Of a stretch of 64,000 bases of DNA, positions 44,520-55,028 are shown in pieces. Source of the DNA: Ditylenchus dipsaci (Eukaryota > Nematoda > Chromadorea > Rhabditida > Anguinidae); NCBI GenBank assembly GCA_004194705.1, contig SADC01001374.1, positions 186,001 to 250,000 on the forward strand, in the 5' to 3' direction. The notes under the pieces are model-generated. The model made no database searches. It saw only the letters and a list, made by a program, of their open reading frames with translations, and was not told the DNA's origin. Numbering within the stretch: position 1 is the first letter of the stretch; the number at the start of each line of letters is the position of its first letter. Made by a program: the position numbers and the translations under genes.

Positions 44520-45825
44520 GAATTGTTTTTGAAGTCAATAACGCTGTATTTATTAATGGAGGCTTTTCAGGTGAGCATGGATGTTCAAAGAAACACAGTT
44601 GTTGTGCGACATACCTAGGTCAACCGAACTAAATCCTTCCGAACTTTTTAATTGATACCAGGACATCTTCATTTATCATACCTCTTTTTCAAAAAGAGGT
44701 TACAAGTATCGTCCGTATAAATTTCAAATTGAACCCCATTTAAAAGTTGCTTGTCCGGATCTCTCTGGGTGCATGCTTTATGTTTTTTAATATTTTATTT
44801 ACGAGTTCGGTATCAGAATGATCCTTAGTCTCTTAGAGGCCCAAGTAGACTGTCAGCGGTTACGCAATTATTGAAGCTAATACCTACTTAAGATTTCAAA
44901 CCTGCTTTTCATCAAAAAATCACCCATTTTTGTTACTCGCTGCTTTGATATCCTGTAATCTAATAATTCCCTTCTTATTTTCGATGTTCTTGCACAGCCC
45001 CGGTGCAGCCTAGAACTTTATCCGAGAAAATGTTGCTACGCAAACAGGAGACTATTTGAACCGTTCCTCGGAAGTTATGACTGATAAATGCATGACGCTA
45101 TTTTTCTGGGCCTGGGAAATATATCTGGGTAGTCTTTACTTAAGTTTTAGAAGGAAAAATTTAGTTCAATTTAAGTTCAACTCAATCGATGAAAAAACAT
45201 AAAGTGTGCACCAGAGGGATCCAACTAGAGACTTTTAGATTAGTTTTGAGCTGAATTTTAAAAATTTCCATGCGATACTATATACGAACAGCAGATGTGC
45301 CCTCCTATTTACTAAATATCCTCAAAGGTGCATTATTCTAAACAATTTTAAACCAGCTCTAACTAACTCAAGCTTCTTTTAACAAACCCGAACCACTAAA
45401 ACATTAACACAGCTCTAGATACCCCAAACTGCCCTAAACAACCTCAATCCAGCCTAAATACTTGAAAATATTATAATATTATAACATTTGAAGTATTTAA
45501 CATATCATAAATGTTAAATAAGCGGATTTAGGGTGCATGCACGGTTACTGCTCATTTGGGCACCCTTCTTTGGGCGGACCAAATTTGGGCAAGTCTTATT
45601 TGGGCACTAATTTCAAATAGTTTTTCAAATAGTTTATTTGAAAATTAAAAGCTGCGGGTTCTCAGATATTTTTCGAAAAATAGTTTTTAAAGGAACAGTA
45701 GGCATTAAAGTGGATGAGAAACCACCAGGTATCACTATGAAAAGGCACTACTTCTAGAATTGAAATATTTTGGATTTAAGCAGAAGTAATGAAAAACCAT
45801 GGTACCCTGTCCAAAATCGTGCCAT
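44520..45825. other. Loop of the large foldback, no gene seen
   Basis: AT-rich sequence without coding character. It includes a decayed piece of the TAGAATACCC family near 45060-45160 and a run of loosely repeated AACCC/TAAAC words near 45340-45460. Confidence 0.4.
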
Positions 45826-45830
45826 TTTAA

Positions 45831-46053
45831 AGGGCATGATCGTGCCGGATGGGGAGAAAAGGCGCGAACCAGCAGTTCATTTCTTTCTCGGTATCTCGTT
45901 CTCGTCTAGATTTTTTAAGTTTTCTGTCCAGTTTTTAAAAGCAGTATAAGGTCATCTATATCAGATTTGACGCAGAACGAGTGAAAAGTGGGATGATTCG
46001 AAAAAATTCGAAAAAAACTGCTGGTTCGCGCCTTAACGCACGGGCATGCCCCT
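45831..46053. mobile_element. Hairpin element, TTAA flanks, AGGGGCATG ends
   Basis: AGGGCATGATCGTGCC and GGCATGCCCCT are inverted, with TTAA on each side (45827-45830, 46054-46057). GGCGCGAACCAGCAGTT is inverted inside. Part of its right arm recurs at 46565-46635. The minus strand just right of it (TAGTCTAGTGGTTA) resembles a tRNA A box. Confidence 0.65.
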
Positions 46054-46454
46054 TTAACCACTAGACTACCGAAGCACACATTCATTAAGGTGCTTATTAG
46101 ATATATATGCTGAAAAATTACTCAACTACCAACACATTTTTACACCCCAAAATTGACTTTGACGCAGAAAAGGATCAATATGTCTAAAAAGCATTTTCGA
46201 TCATCTATCGAATGGTATATAGGGTTTTTACAAATCGTATGGACACTACCATATGTTCCCTTGCCAGTAAATTTTTTAAGAAGTACTTTTTGATGTTTTT
46301 CAAATTATTTTTCAATGGCTGGTAAATAAATGACTCTGAATCATTCTTCACAGTCAACACCTTTGTACGGCTGAGGATACTCCTTTATAGGTGTAAACTA
46401 TGTAGAAATTGAACTGTGTAGCATGAAGAACCAAATCTACGGTCAAAATTAAGG

Positions 46455-46562
46455 TTCACCATTCTTTCCGCAAAACTCCTTTCCGCAAAACTCCTTTCCG
46501 AAAACTCCTTTCCGCAAAACTCCTTTCCGCAAAACTCCTTTCCGAAAACTCCTTTCCGCTTT
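46455..46562. repeat. Array of CCGCAAAACTCCTTT units
   Basis: Six to seven units of TCCGCAAAACTCCTT run in tandem. Long minus-strand frames across it are artefacts of the 15-base periodicity. Confidence 0.7.
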
Positions 46563-46742
46563 CCAGTGGGATGATTCGAAAAAATTCGAAAAAAACTGCT
46601 GGTTCGCGCCTTAACGCACGGGCATGCCCCTTTAATGGCGTTATCATGAAAAACATCGATTTTACGAACGAAATTTGCCCACCTATAAAAAATGGTTAGA
46701 TATACGGTAAGCACTTTGTTGCTACCCGTACAAACTAGGTAA

Positions 46743-46849
46743 CAGCTTGTTCACTTTGTTCGAGTAAGAGTTCGAGTTCGGGTTTTGAGTAAATGAACAC
46801 CTCTTACCCGAGCTCGAACTCTAACTCGAACAACGTGAAAAAGTCATAA
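46743..46849. repeat. Short GAGTTCGAGTT foldback
   Basis: CAGCTTGTTCACTTTGTTCG faces CGAACAACGTGAAAAAG. It is the same family as 21879-22314, reduced to one hairpin. Confidence 0.65.
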
Positions 46850-47939
46850 GACCACCTCGATACCATAACACAAGTAAAATCTTAAGTACAACTACTAGGA
46901 CACCTTAACAAGAGTTTTCTTGGTACTTCAACTACAAGGGGTGAAATATAAATGTAAGCAGAAATTATTTCTGTGTTTGAAAGGCTATCTGTTGAGAATA
47001 AACAGTTTTTATAATAAACTCTGAAAAAAGCGTCAAAAAGATAACAGGCAGAAAAGCGGCAAACCAAGTGAATTAGCGGTGAAGAAATTCAAAAAAGTTG
47101 CGGCAGAAAAAAGCGAAATTACGGCAGAAAAAAGTAAATTTACGGCGAAAAAAAGTAAATTTACGGCAAAAAAAAGTAAATTGGCGGAACTTACATTTGC
47201 TGCAGAAAAAAGTAAATTAGCGACAAGAAAAAGTAATTTAGCGGCAAAAAAAGTATTTCTGCGGCAAAAAAAAGTAAATCTGCGGCAAAAAAGTATTTTT
47301 ACGGCAAGAAAAGGTTTGCCCCTGTGAGGGTACGTAACTAAAATTTTTGAAAAAAAAAGTACAGTTGGCCAAAAAAGTACAATTTTTAATTTTTCGTCAA
47401 AAAGAACCATTTTATCTAGTGGTTATTGATTTTTGATAACCAAAATAGAGTGTAGAGAATGGCAGTTGCAAAGAGAAGATTTACAGTCAATCTTTTGCGT
47501 TTCGTCTTGAAAGAAATCTCAGTATATTTCTTTTACTTTGTTGAAAGTTGGTCAGCTCTTTCAAAAATTGTCGTATGTTCAATATCTGGTGTTAATAAAA
47601 TAAATCAAAACGATTCTTGGCGCTACTGTAATATAGTGATGGAAGCGGGACGGGACGGTCCCGAAAGTCCCGTCCGCCGAAGAAATTTTTTGCCAAAGTC
47701 CCGTCCCGGTGGTCCCGAACTTTCAGAGTAAAAGTCCCGGTCCGAAAATCGAAAAAATTTCGGGACTTTTTTATTTATTTCATTGTCAAGAAATTTACAC
47801 ATTTTAGCTTTTTCGCCAATTTATCATTATTCTTCTTATCAATCTTTCGCTTTCGTGCAATTTTTTTCTTGTCTTTCGTCTTTCAAGTCTTCCGTCTTTC
47901 TTCGTCTCTAGTCTTTCAAAAGAGTAGGTTCAATTAACT

Positions 47940-48154
47940 CAAATTTTTTAAAGAAAAACGAAGGTTCATTTCCTGTGCTAGCGAAAATAGCTCGTCGCTA
48001 CTTATCAGCTCCAGCTACAAGCGTACTAAGTGAACAGCTATTCTCGGTGGCGCGGGATGTATACGACTACAGGCGTTCAAATCTTTCTCCAGAGCATGCG
48101 GAACAATTAATTTTTTTGAACAAGAATCTACGCGTCGTTAATTTCAACTACTAG
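47940..48154 (+). pseudogene. hAT transposase C-terminal dimerisation domain
   Basis: The frame [40 protein letters not shown], then [20 protein letters not shown] to a stop matches the hAT C-terminal fold (FP.La..Ar.yL..pa.S...E..FS....i...R..L.......li.L). The rest of the transposase is missing, so this copy depends on another source of enzyme. Confidence 0.85.
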
Positions 48155-48207
48155 CTCTTTTGTGATGTAATATTGTGAAATGAAGTTTTTTTGAAACAAT
48201 GCTTTTA

Positions 48208-48309
48208 CAGTCAACTCTCGATAATCCGTCACCCCTTGGGACCGGCCGTGGGGTGACGGATAATCGAGAGTGACGGATTAGCGAGTGACGAATTATCGAG
48301 AGTTGACTG
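48208..48309. mobile_element. pogo-like MITE inside the hAT element
   Basis: CAGTCAACTCTCGATAATCC and GATTATCGAGAGTTGACTG-like ends with TA flanks. The centre has GGGACCGGCCGTGGGG and a repeated GTGACGGAT word. It is inserted in the deleted hAT copy. Confidence 0.75.
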
Positions 48310-48974
48310 TATTAGAAGTCCCGAACGAAACTTTTTCTGGTCCCGGCAAAATTTCGAAAAGTCCCGGTCTCGAAATTTTTTTTCTTAAAAGTCTTGTCCC
48401 GGTAGTCCCGAAATTTCAATATTTCCATCACTACTGTAATATAGCATCCGGATGTGGAAGACGTTGCGGAAGCGTCTTCACAATAGGCTTAGCGGATGCG
48501 GATGTGTTGCGAAGGCCGATCCGAAAGCTTTCAAAAATTTGAATTATTTTGTGGTATTGACGCCTTTATTATTATTTTTTTCGCCTTTATTATTATGCCT
48601 TTATTATTAACTCGAGATACTTTTGTTTCACTTTGTTCGCCTGACACATGCTTTCTAAGACTTTAGAATAGTTATAATTAAAAATTTAAGAATGTTTTAC
48701 CATCATACCTTATATTCACATTTATGCATAAAATGTTTGTGAAGATATAAATCAAAAAACAGTTCAGTATTATTGAGACTCAGTATGTGCGATGCATTAT
48801 GAACATCAAAAAAAAACAGATGCGGTGCGGGTGCGGAAACCGGTGTGGAACGCAAAAAAACAAATTTCATTGTGAACGCAATTCCGCATCCGCACCGCTT
48901 CCGCATGCGGATGCGGAGCCATTGTGAATGTAGGGCCATTGTGAACGTCACCCCGCGATACGATTTAGTTTTAA

Positions 48975-49802
48975 AGGACCATGCTCGTGCAAGGCCCAGC
49001 AATTGTTGAAATTTGAATTGGCGGGGACCCAAAAACATTTTTCGCTGCGGGTCATTTTATTTCAAAAACATTTTTGTCGCTTCAATTTTTAATTCCGTCA
49101 AACCCAGCAATTGTGGGTGCAGCGTAAAGCATGAGTACTCAACTGAAGCCATGTCATTCAGCCGGGTTAGATCCCGAGGTTGAAAATGAGCTAGACCTTT
49201 TCGGAGTGTCGTGTGTTCTGAGTTTTGGATATGCCGAGCCTCATGTTCGGTTTTCGCTTCGGGTAACTGGTTCGGGTCGGTATCCGAAAATTTCGGTTCG
49301 GGTTTTGGTACTGCCAAGTTTTGAATTTGCCGAGCCTTCGCTCTTCACTCTGCAGTTGTCTGCTCAGTCTGTGAACGAAGATGCCAGAACAAGTAAAACC
49401 CGACTGTTCACACCGACTCTTCTCAAATTTCTTTGCTCTTTTGCAGGGTCGTTGGGAAAACGAAATTTTCGGTTGCACGAACCGAAATTTTCAGGTACCG
49501 ATCCGAACCAGTTACCCGAAGCGAAAACTGAACATGAGGCTCGGCATATCCAAAACTCAGAACACATGACACTCCGAAAAGGTCTAGCTCATTTTCAACC
49601 TCGGGATCTAACCCGGCTGAATGACATGGCTTCAGTTGAGTACTCATGCTTTACGCTGCACCACAATTGCTGACTTTGACGGAATTAAAAATTGAAGCGA
49701 CAAAAATGTTTTTGAAATAAAATGACCCGCAGCGAAAAATGTTTTTGGGTCCCCGCCAATTCAAATTTCAACAATTGCTGGGCCTTGCACGAGCATGGTC
49801 CT
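48975..49802. mobile_element. 828-base near-palindrome, TTAA flanks, AGGACC ends
   Basis: AGGACCATGCTCGTGCAAGG is inverted exactly at the right. TTAA lies just outside both ends (48971-48974 and 49803-49806). The arms of over 300 bases match almost base for base (CCGCCAATTCAAATTTCAAC, ATGAGTACTCAACTGAAGCC). Only 49320-49460 is unpaired. Open frames on both strands are mirror artefacts. Confidence 0.85.
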
Positions 49803-50279
49803 TTAAATAAATAGTTTTTATACAGTCACATCTTCACATAGTGCATGCCTTTCGTCATAAGCTCCTGATATAGCAGAGATTACTATATATTTGATGGTTT
49901 TTAAAACTCTAAGAGTTTTCTTGTCTAAAAGGTCATGTAGGGCGATTATTTTTTTAAATGAAAGATTCTTAGGGTAGTGATAATAGACATTCAAGTTATA
50001 GGATGTTTTTATATATTTGTCGAAATATATATAAATTTTCATCTGAGGAGTATTTAGAAGAGCTTTTTAATAATAACAACCAAACAAATGAAAGCAAGCG
50101 AAGAACGAAAGATGTATGGATGAGATTGCTGCGATTTGTCGCCCTCAATTCCAATGCTCAATTCCAAAGCCAATATCGCCCTCGCTACTATAACTTGCCT
50201 AGCTGAAACATAAACGATGCATCGCCCCTGCCTTCAAACACAGAACAAAATATTTTGATTTATTTAAGTACACTTTTTC

Positions 50280-50640
50280 ATACAATATTTTTGACTTTGT
50301 TGTCTGTGTTGCTTTTTGGTATGGATACTATAATACATTCCCATGATGGACCTCGAGAAACAGCAACATACAGCTGACGGGACTGAACACATCGTGCATC
50401 AGATCAATACCAATTTGTTGAAATGTTTGGCCTTGGGACTTATTAATGGTCATTGCGAAGGCCGGTTTGACAGGAAACTGGTACCTGTGAAGTTCACACG
50501 AAAAATGTGTATCGTCAATTAAACTTATTTTAGGAATAAGTACCACTTTTCCTTTTTTATCGCCAGTAATAACTTCACACGTCAAAAGTCTGTCTCCCAT
50601 CTTCAGTACCCTCATTCTGGTACCGTTGAAAAGACCTTAT
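50280..50640 (-). pseudogene. Helitron Pif1-type helicase, C-terminal fragment
   Basis: The frame reads FNGTRMRVLKMGDRLLTC, GKVVLIPKISLI, then FPVKPAFAMTINKSQGQTFQ, the Pif1/RecD helicase late motifs (NGTR, P.I.l, R.QFP.., a.TINKSQGQT) typical of Helitron Rep-helicases. After VFS a one-base shift is needed to continue into RQLYVAVSRGPSWECI (motif VI) and the stop. No Rep part or upstream helicase motifs are nearby, so this is a truncated rolling-circle transposon relic. Confidence 0.9.
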
Positions 50641-50783
50641 AGGATTTAAGGATTTAATAGGAATCCTTGTGATATTTGGGACTAAACTGACGGATCGGGT
50701 TCCGCAAAAACCTTCGAAAATCGTCGGACCCTAGGCGGGAACGAACTTGAGGGGGTGCCACTATATCGAGACTCGACTGTACT

Positions 50784-51020
50784 GTAAATATCGCATTTCC
50801 TCTAATCATGCGCCATCCCCTAATTCATAATCGTGCTCATCTATTTTTCCAAACTGCTTTAAGTTCTAGGTAAGTCAGTTACCACTCAAACTGTGGTCAG
50901 TGAGATTAGCTACAAATCGATGATTAACTTACCTGAGATCAATCTTCGCAGATGCGAAAAACACAATGCCAAATACACGATTTTAAATGTAGAGGGTCGC
51001 CTAAATTAGAGAAATACGGT
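50784..51020. mobile_element. MITE, CGCATTTCCTCTAAT / AAATTAGAGAAATACGG ends
   Basis: ATCGCATTTCCTCTAATCAT at the left faces CTAAATTAGAGAAATACGGT at the right, the common CCGTATTT end class. ATCATGCGCCATCCC and GGTCGCC are less conserved. The core differs from the 57.4-kb member. Confidence 0.6.
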
Positions 51021-51165
51021 ATGTCACGAATAGGGTTGTCGAATATTATAAATTTTAGAATTTTTTCTATACTAACACAAGAACATCAACCGACTCGTGT
51101 CTCTTTCTCTACTATCACGTTTTCCACTCCACCATCCAAATCAATAAAATTCTGGTTGCAGTTCA

Positions 51166-51975
51166 GAATCCCCCCCCCCACGGGGACTGATCAGGTGGAG
51201 GAGATAACTTCATATTCGTGTTTCTCGACCCCGATTTTATGAGAAGCCGGCTGTTTTTTTGGTTCTGAGAAAAAAAAATTTTTTCGAACCACAGGGGGTA
51301 TCATGGGTTTTTAATCAAAATTTGAAAAATTTAAATTGGCGCCTTTTGAATTTAAAAGGGAATAAGGGCTGTATTGGGAGGGAAGGGAATAAAAGGGGCC
51401 ACTTTTATGGCAGAACATTATAAATTTGAATATCTATATTCTTCGACTGCCTCACCATGTTTTTCAACTAGGCCGTGGCAAAAAAGACTCTATATGCATT
51501 TTATGGTCAAGAGTACTTCTCGGAATCATGTCTAAGGTAAGTGTGTGCGCGCATCTCTAACTCTCAAGCCCCCTGCGCCACCTTCGGGGGCGCAGGGGGC
51601 TTGGGGCTTGGAGTTGAGATGCGCACACCCACATACCTTAGACGCAAATCACTCGAAAGTGACTCTGGATGCATAAAAAATGTATGCATACCAGAGTTTA
51701 TTTATGCGGTAGGCCCCAGTCAACAAAACTATGTTCAACATCTTCCTTTTTGTTCAAAATTGGCCCATTTTCGGTCCTTTCCCACCCTAATATGGCCCTA
51801 AATCCCTTCAAAAATGGTCAAAATAGGTATTTTTGGGTGGTCCCAAAACTCAATTATTTATTGACTAGAACACAAAAATAATGTCTTTTTCGAGCTTCTA
51901 AAGCAATTTTAGATCGATATAGGTTGTTTGGAAACACCTTAAAAAATTTCATTTGTGAAGGGTGGGGGGGGGGAG
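51166..51975. mobile_element. Chimeric hairpin-family element
   Basis: The left part (CAGAATCCCCCCCCCCACGG, TCGTGTTTCTCGACC) matches 17085-17290. The right part (GGTAGGCCCCAGTCAACAAA, TTTTTGGGTGGTCCC) matches 18700-18900 inverted. They meet at a GCGCAGGGGGCTTGG centre. Only the centre-proximal bases pair, so the two arms come from different subfamilies. Ends carry C and G runs. Confidence 0.6.
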
Positions 51976-52009
51976 TGGTGATTATATACTCCGGTAGCGC
52001 CCCTTTTTT

Positions 52010-52146
52010 TAACCTACCTGGCCTACCCTACCTGGCCACATTCTTACCCTACCAGGCCACCTACCTACCCCTACCTGGCCACCCACCTCCCCTATCAGGC
52101 CACCTACGTGCCCTTATAGACGATCTACATACCCTACCAGGTCACC
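52010..52146. repeat. Array of CTACCTGGCCACCTACCTAC units, part 1
   Basis: About six units of CCTACC(A/T)GGCCACC lie up to the hAT insertion point. The array resumes at 55436 (CACCTACATACCCTACCAGG), so the hAT element split one array. Confidence 0.75.
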
Positions 52147-52619
52147 CAGGGTTCGACAAATGTGCCCTTTCAGGGCACAATGTGCCCTTTTTTTTAATTT
52201 TCACAGTTGAAAAAAATATGTGCCCTACAAAGGGCACAATGTGCCCTTTTTAGGGCACATTTTTTTCGCGCCATATTTATGTGCCCTTTTTAGGGCACAA
52301 TGTGCCCTTTTTAGGGCACATTTTTTTCGGCCTTAATTTATGTGCCCTTTTTAGGCACATCGGTCAGAAAATGTGCCCTTTTCAAGGAAAAATGTGCCCT
52401 TTTCTATTTCAAAATTTTTGTCACTTTTTTGTCACTTTTTTAATTTTTTGTGTTTTTTACAGATTTTATTCATATTTCGGCCTATACATGTTTATTATAG
52501 TTTACAATATAAATACTTAAAATATTCACGGTAAATATCAGTGTTTTGCATGTAAATTGAGCATTCTCATTTCTAGATCTATATTTCTCTTCTTTAAAGC
52601 GGCTCTTTTTTTGGTAACA

Positions 52620-53509
52620 CTATAGAATCCCCCCCCCAGCTAGCGAAAAATTTACTTTTCCTGAAGGGGAAAGGACCCGTCCCATTTTGATTCTCGTGCT
52701 CTGAATAGGCACGGAAACACTTTGGTTTCCGAAAAATCGAAAAAAAAATTTTTTCGATTTGCCTTGGTCCCCCAAGGTAAAAAATTTAGGAAAATTCAAA
52801 AAAAATATTTTTTTGAATTCCGCCAAAACATTTTTTAAGGGATTTAGGGCTGTATTGGAGGGGAAGGGAATAAACAGGGCCACTTTCATGGCAAAATTAT
52901 TAAAAAGTGAATTCTGGACTATTTCGGATGTCCTACCATGTTTTTCAACTGGGCCGTGGCAAAAAAAGACTCTATATGCATTTTATGGTCAAGAGTACTT
53001 CTCGGAATCATGTCTAAGGTAAGTGAGTGCGCGCATCTCTAACTCTCAAGCCCCCTGCGCCCCTTCGGGGGCGCAGGGGGCTTGGAGTTGAGATGCGCAC
53101 ACCCACATACCTTAGACACAAATCACTCGAAAGTGACTCTGAATGCATGAAAAAGCATGCATACCAGAGTTTATTTATGCGGTAGGCCCCAGTATTCAAA
53201 ACTATGTTCAACATCTTCTTGTTAATGGGCTCTGTGTGATTAGTGGCCCTCTTTTGTCCCTTTCCCTCCCAATACAGCCCTAAATCCCTTAAAAAATGTT
53301 TTGGCGGGAATTCAAAAAATATTTTTTTTGAATTTTCCTAAATTTTTACCTTGCGGGGACCAAGGCAAATCGAAAAATTTTTTTTTCGATTTTTCGGAAA
53401 CCAAAGTGTTTCCGTGCCTATTCAGAGCACGAGAATCAAAATGGGACGGGTCCTTTCCCCTTCAGGAAAAGTAAATTTTTCGCTAGCTGGGGGGGGGGGG
53501 ATTCTATAG
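52620..53509. mobile_element. 890-base near-perfect palindrome, CTATAGAATCCCCC ends
   Basis: The arms of about 440 bases are almost identical inverts: CTATAGAATCCCCCCCCC, AGCTAGCGAAAAATTTACTT, GAATAGGCACGGAAACACTT, TTGCCTTGGTCCCCCAAGG, and TTTAAGGGATTTAGGGC all recur inverted. The centre at about 53065 is a GC-rich hairpin (GCCCCCTGCGCCCCTTCGGG). It interrupts the hAT element and truncates the adjacent minus-strand frame. Confidence 0.85.
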
Positions 53510-53519
53510 TATAGCCTTT

Positions 53520-53940
53520 TTTTAGCAGCATGTCGCATGCGGTTGCGAATGCATATCCACAGAGCAATTAACAAGGCCATGAGGAAAATCATGCCACCTA
53601 AGCCATAAGTCAGCCAATTAATAAGAGTTGCGTTTGAGTTAAGCCATGCCTGTAGTTGTGGAAAGCCACTCCACACGGCCCAACTCGCAATACCAGTGCC
53701 AACAGAGGATACTCTACCAGATATGAAAGCCTTGACAGTTCCCTTGTTCTTGCTGTCAGTCTTGCTGCCTCACTGGGACTGTCTCCAGATACTGATCGCC
53801 CATCATTTGAGTTTCCATCACTAGAGCACTGCTTCCATTGTTACCGCGACCGCCACCTCTACTCGCTCTAGGTTTTGCTCTCACCAGAGCATTGTTTTCT
53901 GAAAAAATTGCCATCTTTACTTGATTCATTAAGGTCAAAA
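53520..53940 (-). pseudogene. Unrecognised membrane-protein-like frame, truncated
   Basis: The minus strand gives MNQVKMAIFSENNALVRAKP, a Gly-rich RGGGRGNNG, then after a frame change KGTVKAFISGRVSSVGTGIA, a Trp-rich segment and a single hydrophobic span (LTYGLGGMIFLMALLIALWI) followed by basic CIRNRMRHAAKK. The layout suits the end of a single-pass membrane protein. The palindrome insertion replaces its natural end. I cannot assign a family. It lies within a hAT element on the opposite strand to the transposase. Confidence 0.4.
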
Positions 53941-54249
53941 CTGGAAAAGGTTGGAAAAAGGTTGATATGTCAAATCAATTGCTATCACTGTTGTAAAACA
54001 CGGTGAAGTTTCTCTGAAATAGCAGAAATTTTGAGGCGCACATAAAAAATAATCATGTCAGCGAGCCCTGTATTTAATTCTCTGACTTGAAAAGAAATAA
54101 TATGTTGAACCTGAAAGTTTAACGATTTTTCGTTCAAAAATAGCATTTTTCAGTTTCAACCATTTACTAATACTTTAAAATCAAATCTTTTACCGGACTA
54201 TTACAACCTCTCCGAATTGTGTAAAAATAAATGAATAACTATTTTGCAT

Positions 54250-55028
54250 ATTCGCTCACCTTGTGCTGAAGAAGAAGCACTATTATTCACTTCATCGTTC
54301 TCGGCCACTCCATACACAACCACACAGATGAAAAATGCAAAGCAGATGCAAAGCAGAAGCTTAAAAACTTCATTGTTGATGATGACTCAACCATTAGCAG
54401 CTCCATTGCTCGCGCTGCTTTATTCGGTCTTGAGAAAAAAAATGACCAAGATGAATAAAAAAAATGCACTTTGCTCGGCTTTTGTGGACCCTCAAATAAG
54501 AAACCAGTTATCGTCCTTGTGCCGAAAGTTGAGCGTTGGAACTTAGAAGAGGTGAAGAACAGAATAAAAGCAGACCTCATAATTTATTTTAGATAGTAAA
54601 CGCTGTCCAAGCTGAAGCTTTGTTGCTAGGAGATGGTTAACAAGGCTGTGTTTCCTTATTCACAGCAATATAGTGGTTCATGCATGTACTTTGAAGCTGA
54701 ACCTGTAACTGTGGAAATAGCTGCTGAAATTGCCATCTATAATAATCTAGCGGCTAGTAATTCTTTGAATACCTTGGAATTCTGGAAGACGTTCGAAAAA
54801 AGACTTCCTATGCTAGCTCGAGTTGCTAAAAAATATTTGCCCATACAGGCTTTAAGCACGACGAGCGAAAGAGCTTTTTCGCTACTGCGCCTCAACGCAA
54901 CAGAACTGCGCAATCGACTGAAACCTGAAACAAATTCAAAGCTAATATGTCTGCGATCACTAGTTCTCAATAACATGTTGCCAGAAATAGACGAATTAAA
55001 TAATGCTGAAAATTTAATGGACCTGTAA
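54250..55028 (+). pseudogene. hAT transposase C-terminal half
   Basis: An upstream part has ALCSAFVDPQIRNQLSSL, like the hAT block before the C-terminus. After a gap or intron, the frame from 54633 gives VEIAAEIAIYNNLAAS, LEFWKTFEKRLPMLARVAKK, YLPIQALSTTSERAFSLLRL and LKPETNSKLICLRSLVL, a clear hAT dimerisation domain (W...f..lP.LA..A..yL.i.a.s..sER.FS). N-terminal and catalytic parts are not seen, so the protein is partial. It acts in cut-and-paste transposition in the nucleus. Confidence 0.85.

Larger units (their letters stand above)
44149..47322. mobile_element. 3.2-kb foldback of TTTGCCGCAAATTTACTTTT units, TSD TGTGAGGG
   Basis: GGGCAAACCTTTTCCTTGCC at the left is inverted at 47303-47322. 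TGTGAGGG flanks exactly (44141-44148 and 47323-47330). Arms of about 360 and 230 bases are arrays of an about 20-base unit. The 2.6-kb loop holds a TTAA hairpin, small arrays and no recognisable gene. The left TSD overlaps the last bases of the CACAGC transposon, so this insertion is younger. A 105-base relative is at 63128-63232. Confidence 0.85.
47634..48433 (+). mobile_element. Internally deleted hAT element, TSD CTGTAATA
   Basis: TAGTGATGGAAG and TTTCCATCACTA are the inverted ends. CTGTAATA flanks exactly (47626-47633 and 48434-48441). The subterminal regions are GTCCCG-rich. The body keeps only the transposase C-terminus. A pogo-like MITE lies at 48208-48309. Confidence 0.9.

Noticed and set aside
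46385..46714. Minus-strand frame of 109 codons with repeated GKEFCGKEF-type units
   Set aside because: It is the translation of a 15-base tandem array, not a protein gene.
47033..47410. Minus-strand Phe/Leu-rich frame of 125 codons resembling a membrane protein
   Set aside because: It is the right arm array of the 44149-47322 foldback; the hydrophobic look comes from the T-rich repeat.
49057..49673. Frames of 86-180 codons in 48.7-49.7 kb on both strands
   Set aside because: The two arms of a near-perfect palindrome give the same peptides on opposite strands; no family motif.
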